Part shown: positions 7,487-11,767 of the stretch, piece by piece
How the letters are laid out: each line of letters opens with the position of its first letter
How positions within the stretch are numbered: position 1 is the first letter of the stretch
Source of the DNA: Rhizobium sp. Q54
Lineage (GTDB): Bacteria > Pseudomonadota > Alphaproteobacteria > Rhizobiales > Beijerinckiaceae
DNA: 11,767 bases
Assembly: GCA_945903655.1 (NCBI GenBank)
Contig: CAMDOY010000083.1
Location: 1-11,767 of the forward strand
Reading direction: 5' to 3'
Notes under the pieces: model-generated
Told to the model about the DNA's origin: nothing
Database searches by the model: none
The model's input: only the letters and a program-made list of their open reading frames with translations
Translations under genes and position numbers: made by a program

Positions 7487-8431
7487 TTACTTGGCCAGCT
7501 TGGCCAGTTCCGCGTCAAGCTCCGGCATGACCTTGAAGAGGTCGCCCACAAGCCCATAGTCGGCCACCTGGAAGATCGGGGCTTCCTCGTCCTTGTTGAT
7601 GGCGACGATGACCTTGGAGTCCTTCATGCCCGCCAGATGCTGGATTGCGCCGGAGATGCCGACCGCGATATAGAGCTCGGGCGCCACCACCTTTCCAGTC
7701 TGGCCCACCTGCCAATCGTTGGGGGCGTAGCCCGCGTCCACTGCGGCGCGCGAGGCGCCCATGGCCGCGCCCAGCTTGTCGGCGACGGGCTCGATATAGG
7801 TCTTGAAATTCTCGGGATTCTGCATGGCGCGACCGCCCGAGATGATGATGCGCGCCGCCGTCAGCTCCGGGCGCTCGCTGCGCGCCAGCGCCTCGCTCTT
7901 GAAGCTGGAGACGGCGGGATCGGTTGCGGCGGCCACTGTCTCGATGGGCGTGCTTCCCGTGGCGGGCGCCGCCTGGAAGGCGGTGGCGCGGACCGTGATC
8001 ACCTTGATGTAATCGCCGGACTGCACGGTCTGGATGGCGTTGCCCGCATAGATCGGCCGTTCAAATGTGTCGGCGGAGACCACTTTCGTGATTTCCGAAA
8101 TCTGCATCACGTCGAGCAGGGCCGCGACGCGGGGCATGATGTTCTTGGCCGCCGGGGTGGCGCTCGACAGGATCGCGCCATAGTCCTTGGACAGGGCCAC
8201 AAGCAGCGCTGCGGTGGGCTCGGCGAGCTGATGGGCGTAGAGGCCGTCTTCGGCGATCAGCACCTTGGCGACGCCCTCGAGCTTCGCGGCCTCTTCAGCC
8301 GCAGCGCGCGCGTCGGGGCCAGCGGCCAGCACATGGACCGGCGCGCCAAGCTGCACGGCGGCGCTGACCACCTTGGCGACCGCATCGCCCAATTTTCCCT
8401 TCGCCACATCGGCGAGAACGAGCGTCGTCAT
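7487..8431 (-). CDS. etfA: Electron transfer flavoprotein subunit alpha
   Basis: The FAD-binding subunit of ETF (314 residues, normal length). Together with EtfB it carries electrons from acyl-CoA and similar dehydrogenases to ETF-quinone oxidoreductase at the membrane. The N-terminal domain starts TTLVLADVAKGKL. The C-terminal FAD domain shows IISGGRAM (196-203), SRAAVDAGY (227-235), QVGQTGKVVAPELYIA (241-256), GISGAIQHLAGMKDSK (258-273), INKD (278-281) and the terminal ADYGLVGDLF. These identify EtfA without ambiguity. The frame is open further upstream inside etfB, but the ATG at 8431 shares a base with the etfB stop (TGATG), a standard coupled start. Residue 202 is Ala in GGRAM where many homologues have Gly or Ala. 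Confidence 0.98.
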   Translation of the reverse strand: MTTLVLADVAKGKLGDAVAKVVSAAVQLGAPVHVLAAGPDARAAAEEAAKLEGVAKVLIAEDGLYAHQLAEPTAALLVALSKDYGAILSSATPAAKNIMPRVAALLDVMQISEITKVVSADTFERPIYAGNAIQTVQSGDYIKVITVRATAFQAAPATGSTPIETVAAATDPAVSSFKSEALARSERPELTAARIIISGGRAMQNPENFKTYIEPVADKLGAAMGASRAAVDAGYAPNDWQVGQTGKVVAPELYIAVGISGAIQHLAGMKDSKVIVAINKDEEAPIFQVADYGLVGDLFKVMPELDAELAKLAK

Positions 8432-9180
8432 CACAGCACCCCCGCTTCGTTCTTGAGTTTGGAGACAAGTTCCTCGACGGAGCCAACCTTCGCGCCGCCC
8501 GTGCGGCCCTTGGGCTCCGTGGTCTTCAGCACCGTCAGGCGCGGCGTCACGTCCACGCAGTAATCGGCGGGGGTTTTCTCGTCGATGGGCTTCTTCTTCG
8601 CCTTCATGATGTTGGGCAAGGAGGCGTAGCGCGGCTCGTTCAGCCGCAGGTCCGTGGTCACCACGGCGGGGGTCTTGAGGGTGACGGTCTGCAGGCCGCC
8701 ATCGACCTCGCGGGTCACGTCCACGGTTCCGTCCGCCATCTCCACCTTCGAGGCGAAGGTGCCCTGGCCCCAGCCCAGAAGCGCCGCGAGCATCTGGCCG
8801 GTCTGGTTGCAATCGTCGTCGATGGCCTGCTTGCCCAGAATGATGAGGCCGGGCTGCTCGGCCTCGGCCACGCCCTTCAGGATCTTGGCGACGGCGAGGG
8901 GCTCAACGACCTGGTCTGTCTTCACGAGGACGCCCCGGTCGGCGCCCATGGCGAGCCCGGTGCGGATGGTCTCGGAGGCCTGCGCGGGACCGATCGACAC
9001 GAGAATCACCTCGCTCGCCTTGCCCGCCTCCTTGAGGCGAAGCGCCTCTTCGATGGCGATCTCGTCGAAGGGGTTCATCGACATCTTCACATTGGCGAGT
9101 TCAACGCCCGATCCATCGGTCTTGACGCGGATCTTCACGTTGTAATCGACGACCCTCTTCACAGGGACGAGAATTTTCAT
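8431..9180 (-). CDS. etfB: Electron transfer flavoprotein subunit beta
   Basis: The AMP-binding and partner-recognition subunit of ETF, 249 residues. Its N-terminus MKILVPVKRVVDYNVKIRV is canonical. The nucleotide-site segments GPAQASETIRTGLAMGADR (65-82) and GKQAIDDDCNQTGQM (116-130) are present. So is the recognition loop RYASLPNIMKAKKKP (184-198), in which Leu188 corresponds to the leucine that anchors ETF to acyl-CoA dehydrogenases. This marks a housekeeping ETF rather than a FixBA or bifurcating type. The ATG at 9180 has GAGGAG eight bases before it (9194-9189). A promoter with perfect TTGACA precedes it, so etfBA can be expressed apart from the adenosyltransferase gene upstream. etfA follows with a one-base overlap. 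Confidence 0.98.
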   Translation of the reverse strand: MKILVPVKRVVDYNVKIRVKTDGSGVELANVKMSMNPFDEIAIEEALRLKEAGKASEVILVSIGPAQASETIRTGLAMGADRGVLVKTDQVVEPLAVAKILKGVAEAEQPGLIILGKQAIDDDCNQTGQMLAALLGWGQGTFASKVEMADGTVDVTREVDGGLQTVTLKTPAVVTTDLRLNEPRYASLPNIMKAKKKPIDEKTPADYCVDVTPRLTVLKTTEPKGRTGGAKVGSVEELVSKLKNEAGVL

Positions 9181-9209
9181 CGAGGGCGCTCCTCTTGATC
9201 TTCGCGATT

Positions 9210-9238
9210 TTCGTAAAGGCCGCGATCACGGGTGTCAA
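9210..9238 (-). promoter_or_regulatory. Promoter candidate for etfBA-hbdA
   Basis: Read leftward, a perfect TTGACA (9238-9233) is followed after exactly 17 bases by TACGAA (9215-9210, three of six to TATAAT). Transcription would start near 9203, about 22 bases before the etfB ATG, with GAGGAG at 9194-9189 within the leader. Confidence 0.5.
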
Positions 9239-9261
9239 ACGCGATGGCGGCCTTCCGGGGT

Positions 9262-9840
9262 TCAGCGGTTCTTGCCCGGGGTCCACAAGACGTCGCCGCC
9301 CGCGTTCAGATTGGCGTAGCGCGAGGCCACGAAGAGGAAATCCGAGAGGCGGTTGACGTATTGGAGCGCGGGCGCGCTCACCACCTCGCCCTCCGTGCGC
9401 GACAGGGCCACCATGAGCCGCTCGGCGCGCCGCGAAATGGTGCGCGACAGATGCAGGGCCGCCGCCGCAGGCGCGCCGCCCGGCAGGACGAAGGAGCGCA
9501 GGGGCGCGAGCGAGGCGTTCAATTCGTCGATTTCCTTCTCCAGCCGATCCACCTGTGTCTGGACGATGCGCAGGGGCTCATAGGCGAGCTTCTCACCCTT
9601 GTCGGGGGTGCACAGATCCGCGCCGAGATCAAAGAGATCGTTCTGGATGCGCGCCAGCATGGCGTCGAGGTTGGCGTCGCCACCGGTATGGAGACGGGCC
9701 ATGCCGAGGGTGGCGTTGGTTTCGTCCACGGTGCCATAGGCTTCAACGCGCAGATCGAATTTCGGACGCCGCTCGCCGGTGCCCAGCGCCGTATCGCCGT
9801 CATCGCCGGTGCGGGTGTAGATTCGGTTCAGGACGACCAT
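9262..9840 (-). CDS. pduO: PduO-type cob(I)alamin adenosyltransferase
   Basis: A cytoplasmic ATP:cob(I)alamin adenosyltransferase of 192 residues that makes adenosylcobalamin. The N-terminal ATP-binding motif TRTGDDG is at 10-15, followed by AYGTVDETNATLG (35-46), then FVLPGG (117-122), the RRAER helix (137-141) and YVNRLSDFLF (161-170), all in the expected order. Two positions differ from what I recall as most common: Asp16 where Thr is frequent (TRTGDDGTT) and Ser136 where Cys is frequent before RRAER. I would still expect an active enzyme. The frame extends to 9909, but the ATG at 9840 with AAGGGA seven bases before it gives the family N-terminus. It lies 22 bases behind the twin-TM gene and 81 before etfB. 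The cofactor probably serves methylmalonyl- or ethylmalonyl-CoA mutase encoded elsewhere. Confidence 0.95.
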   Translation of the reverse strand: MVVLNRIYTRTGDDGDTALGTGERRPKFDLRVEAYGTVDETNATLGMARLHTGGDANLDAMLARIQNDLFDLGADLCTPDKGEKLAYEPLRIVQTQVDRLEKEIDELNASLAPLRSFVLPGGAPAAAALHLSRTISRRAERLMVALSRTEGEVVSAPALQYVNRLSDFLFVASRYANLNAGGDVLWTPGKNR

Positions 9841-9862
9841 GATGAATTCCCTTTTATTCGCG

Positions 9863-10054
9863 TTATCCACGCATCCACAGCACGCCCATGATGAGCACGA
9901 TGGCGCCAAATTGCAGGCCTACGCGCCAGCGCATCAGCTTCTGGCTGAGATTGGGGCTGCCGCCGCGCAGCATGTTGAAGAGGCCGAGCAGCAGCACGAC
10001 CATCACCGCCGCGACGGCTACGGCGACCAGATAATTCCCGACGCTGTATGACAT
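9863..10054 (-). CDS. Twin transmembrane (HIG1-domain-like) small protein
   Basis: A 63-residue inner-membrane protein with two helices, about residues 8-27 and 44-60. They are joined by a short polar loop carrying NMLRGGSPNLSQKLMRWRVGLQ, whose QKLMRWRVGLQ part is the hallmark of HIG1-like bacterial twin-TM proteins. Related mitochondrial HIG1 proteins associate with respiratory complexes; a function for the bacterial ones is not established to my knowledge. The ATG at 10054 matches the family start MSYSVGNYL but has no good ribosome binding site. An in-frame TTG at 10099 would add 15 residues without improving this. It is 22 bases ahead of the adenosyltransferase gene, a conserved pairing in Hyphomicrobiales as I recall. 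Confidence 0.85.
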   Translation of the reverse strand: MSYSVGNYLVAVAVAAVMVVLLLGLFNMLRGGSPNLSQKLMRWRVGLQFGAIVLIMGVLWMRG

Positions 10055-10072
10055 GTGAAGGGTCCGGTGGTC

Positions 10073-10090
10073 CCGCAGGGCGTCCGCAGG
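10073..10090. repeat. Short direct repeat upstream of the twin-TM gene
   Basis: CCGCAGG occurs at 10073-10079 and 10084-10090, an 11-base period, about one helical turn. It sits 19-36 bases before the twin-TM ATG. It could be a tandem regulator site or chance in GC-rich DNA. Confidence 0.25.
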
Positions 10091-10118
10091 AGGTTTCAAC
10101 TAATCGGGCGGGCGCGCC

Positions 10119-10141
10119 GACGCAAGCCAGCGCCTTGCATC
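10119..10141 (-). terminator. Hairpin downstream of the TIGR02302-like gene
   Basis: GCAAG (10122-10126) pairs with CTTGC (10134-10138) around a 7-base loop. In minus-strand RNA a U-G pair and two more pairs extend it to eight. It starts 23 bases after the stop at 10165. No T-run follows, so intrinsic termination is doubtful. Confidence 0.3.
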
Positions 10142-10164
10142 TACGGGTGAAACAGCGGGCGGGA

Positions 10165-11767
10165 TCAGTAGCGCTTGAGCAGGCGCTCCAGATAGTCCAG
10201 CTCGTCGCGCGGGCGGGCGGGATCGCTCAGGCGCCGCCGCAGCTCCTCCAGCACCTTCTGGGCGCGCTGGGCTGCGGGTGTGCCGAGGGGATCATAGAGG
10301 GCGCGCGAATTGTCCCGCTTGTCATGGGACTCGCGGCCCAGCGGGTCGGGATTGCCTGCGCGGCCTTGCCGCATGGGGCCATTGGGGTCGCCGGGTCCGC
10401 CTTCTTCACCGGGCCCGGGCTGCATCTGCTGGGCCATGGCCTGGCCGCCCTTGCGGAGCGACTCCAACGCGCGTCCCTGGGCGTCAACGGCCTTGCCGCG
10501 GCCCTGTTGACCCTTGCCCAGCTCGCCCTCGGCCTCCTTCATGGCGCCCTCGGCGTCTTCCAGGTTCTGGTCGCCCTTCATGCCCAGCTCTTTCATCCGG
10601 CGCTGCAGCTGGTCGAGGCGCTGGCGCAGGGCCTCCTGCCGTTGCTGCAGGGACTGCTCGCCCTCGTTCTCGGCGCTGTCCTGATCCTCGTCGCCCTCGT
10701 CCTGATCGCCTTGCTGTCCCTGCTGGCCAGGCTGCCGCTGCTGCTGCTGTCCCTGCTGGTTGCGGTCCCTCTGGCGTTGCGCCTGATTGCGGCGCTGTTT
10801 CTTTTCTTCGTTGCGGAAGGTGTTGTCGCGCAATTCCTGCTGGTCGCGGGTCATCTGGTCGAGTTCGTCCAGCGCCTTGTTCATCTCGCGAGCCATGGGA
10901 TCCGTGCCCCGCTGGCGTTGGGCGGACCGCAGATTCTCAAGCAGGTTCTGCAACTGCTCCATCATCTTCTGGGCTTCCGCCATCTGCCCATTGCGCATCA
11001 TCTCCTCGATGCGGTCGAGCATGGACTGGAGGTCCTGCGAGGTGATGGTGCGCGAATTGTTATCGGCGCGGCTCTGGGGCTCCTGATCGCGCCCCTCGCG
11101 CTGGGCCTGCTGGGCCAGTTCGTTCAGGAACTTGTCAAGCGCCGCCCGCATCTGCTCCATCAGCTTGCTGATTTCGTCCTGAGGCGCGCCCCGGTTGAGG
11201 GCGTCGCGCAATTCCTGCTGGGCGGCGCGCAGATCCCGCTCGGCGTCGCTGAGGCCGCCATCCTCGATGCGCAGCGCCATCTCCCACATGAGATCGGCCA
11301 CCCCCAGCAGGTCCGCGTCCTTGCGGGCGCGGGTCAGGCGATTGGCGATGTTGTGGAAGCCCAGATAGATCCCGGCGGTCACCCCGAACTGGTCGGGTGC
11401 GATCATCAGGGCCTTGATGGAGGAGAGCACCCGGCCCTTGTTGTCCGGCGCCAGCACCAGATTGCGCCGCTGCTCCACCAGCGCCCGCGCCAGCGGTTTC
11501 ACGAAGGGCCGCTGGGGAAGGGTGATCTCCACCGGATCGCTCAGGCCCTCGTTGCCGCCCTCGTCCTTGGCCGACAGGGTCATGGTCACAATGGCGCCCG
11601 CCCAGGGATGGTCCGACAGATCGGCGGTGGTCTCGGCCTCGCCGAGGCCGCCGGAGCCTGCGGGCAGGGCGAGGCCCATCTTTGGCGCTTCGGCGAGGGT
11701 GCGGCCGGTGACGGGTTTGCCCGCCAGCACGGGTTTGGCGAAGTTGGCTTCCGCGCCGGTCACGCCA
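10165..11767 (-). CDS. TIGR02302/DUF4175-like protein, N-terminal part beyond the window edge
   Basis: 533 C-terminal residues of a large protein whose start lies outside the window; family members are roughly 800-900 residues and carry N-terminal membrane helices. The visible part begins with a beta-rich segment ending PVEITLPQRPFVKPLARALVEQRR. It continues as long charged helices rich in Gln, Arg and Glu with coiled-coil character (about visible residues 150-330). Next comes a Q/G/D/E-rich low-complexity stretch, another helical segment (371-445), a Pro/Gly-rich linker, and the conserved tail DPLGTPAAQRA with LRRRLSDPARPRDELDYLERLL. That tail is what makes me assign the family. The biochemical role is unknown. 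A membrane-anchored periplasmic or cytoplasmic scaffold is possible. A gap of 110 bases separates it from the twin-TM gene. Confidence 0.85.
   Translation of the reverse strand, partial: GVTGAEANFAKPVLAGKPVTGRTLAEAPKMGLALPAGSGGLGEAETTADLSDHPWAGAIVTMTLSAKDEGGNEGLSDPVEITLPQRPFVKPLARALVEQRRNLVLAPDNKGRVLSSIKALMIAPDQFGVTAGIYLGFHNIANRLTRARKDADLLGVADLMWEMALRIEDGGLSDAERDLRAAQQELRDALNRGAPQDEISKLMEQMRAALDKFLNELAQQAQREGRDQEPQSRADNNSRTITSQDLQSMLDRIEEMMRNGQMAEAQKMMEQLQNLLENLRSAQRQRGTDPMAREMNKALDELDQMTRDQQELRDNTFRNEEKKQRRNQAQRQRDRNQQGQQQQRQPGQQGQQGDQDEGDEDQDSAENEGEQSLQQRQEALRQRLDQLQRRMKELGMKGDQNLEDAEGAMKEAEGELGKGQQGRGKAVDAQGRALESLRKGGQAMAQQMQPGPGEEGGPGDPNGPMRQGRAGNPDPLGRESHDKRDNSRALYDPLGTPAAQRAQKVLEELRRRLSDPARPRDELDYLERLLKRY
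10654..10788 (-). repeat. Low-complexity segment encoding Q/G/D/E-rich tract
   Basis: Within the TIGR02302-like gene, visible residues 326-370 consist almost only of Gln, Arg, Gly, Asp and Glu, including GQQQQRQPGQQGQQ followed by an acidic run. The DNA shows imperfect repeats of CTGCTG and CCTGCTGG units on the plus strand. Such tracts are often length-variable. Confidence 0.6.

Noticed and set aside
6662..8563. A 633-codon plus-strand open frame
   Set aside because: It is fully antisense to hbdA, etfA and part of etfB, which are certain genes. The translation is His/Gly/Asp/Arg-rich without any domain, as expected from the complement of GC-rich coding DNA.
10100..10164. Promoter for the twin-TM gene (TTGCGT with TTAGTT)
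   Set aside because: Both hexamers are poor matches and several equally weak alternatives exist.
10278..11045. A 255-codon plus-strand frame
   Set aside because: Antisense to the TIGR02302-like gene. Its Pro/Arg/Ala/Gly-rich sequence arises from the repetitive Q-rich codons on the other strand.

Overview
The window is a GC-rich chromosomal segment that looks alphaproteobacterial, most probably Hyphomicrobiales (Rhizobiales). Evidence for this is the gene order twin-transmembrane (HIG1-like) protein / PduO-type cobalamin adenosyltransferase / etfB / etfA / 3-hydroxybutyryl-CoA dehydrogenase, the C-terminal part of a TIGR02302/DUF4175-type protein, and a stand-alone HNH protein of the type common in that order. 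It is nearly fully coding. There are no gaps above 300 bases, no tRNA or rRNA, and I see no insertion sequence, integrase, CRISPR array or phage gene.

Left part (1-4353). A YbbA-type ABC ATPase and a large FtsX-family permease (YbbP-like, cut by the left edge) run leftward with a GTGA overlap. A secreted SGNH hydrolase (TesA-like) runs rightward, and its start codon overlaps that of ybbA. This is the ybbAP/tesA arrangement also known from E. coli, probably an envelope lipid or hydrophobic-compound module. thpR (RNA 2',3'-cyclic phosphodiesterase, LigT family) follows on the plus strand and converges on the next block across a GC-rich hairpin.

Middle (4372-6394). Reading leftward: an HNH endonuclease-family protein, a small multi-pass membrane protein of unknown function, and an SDR dehydrogenase resembling type-2 3-hydroxyacyl-CoA dehydrogenase (HSD10). 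The last two are coupled by an ATGA overlap. A plausible sigma70-type promoter with a 13-bp palindrome precedes the HNH gene.

Right part (6530-10054), all leftward: twin-TM protein, cobalamin adenosyltransferase, etfB, etfA, 3-hydroxybutyryl-CoA dehydrogenase. This is acyl-CoA and B12 metabolism. ETF takes electrons from acyl-CoA dehydrogenases. The hydroxyacyl-CoA dehydrogenase works in C4 metabolism (PHB, beta-oxidation or the ethylmalonyl-CoA route). The adenosyltransferase makes the cofactor of methylmalonyl/ethylmalonyl-CoA mutases. etfBA appears to have its own promoter with a perfect TTGACA.

Right edge (10165-11767): the C-terminal part of a TIGR02302-like membrane-associated protein with a Q/G/D/E-rich low-complexity segment.

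I found no convincing novel defence or mobile system. The least-understood elements are the HNH/membrane protein/SDR operon, the TIGR02302 protein and several intergenic inverted repeats. Large open frames antisense to the real genes are codon-bias shadows.
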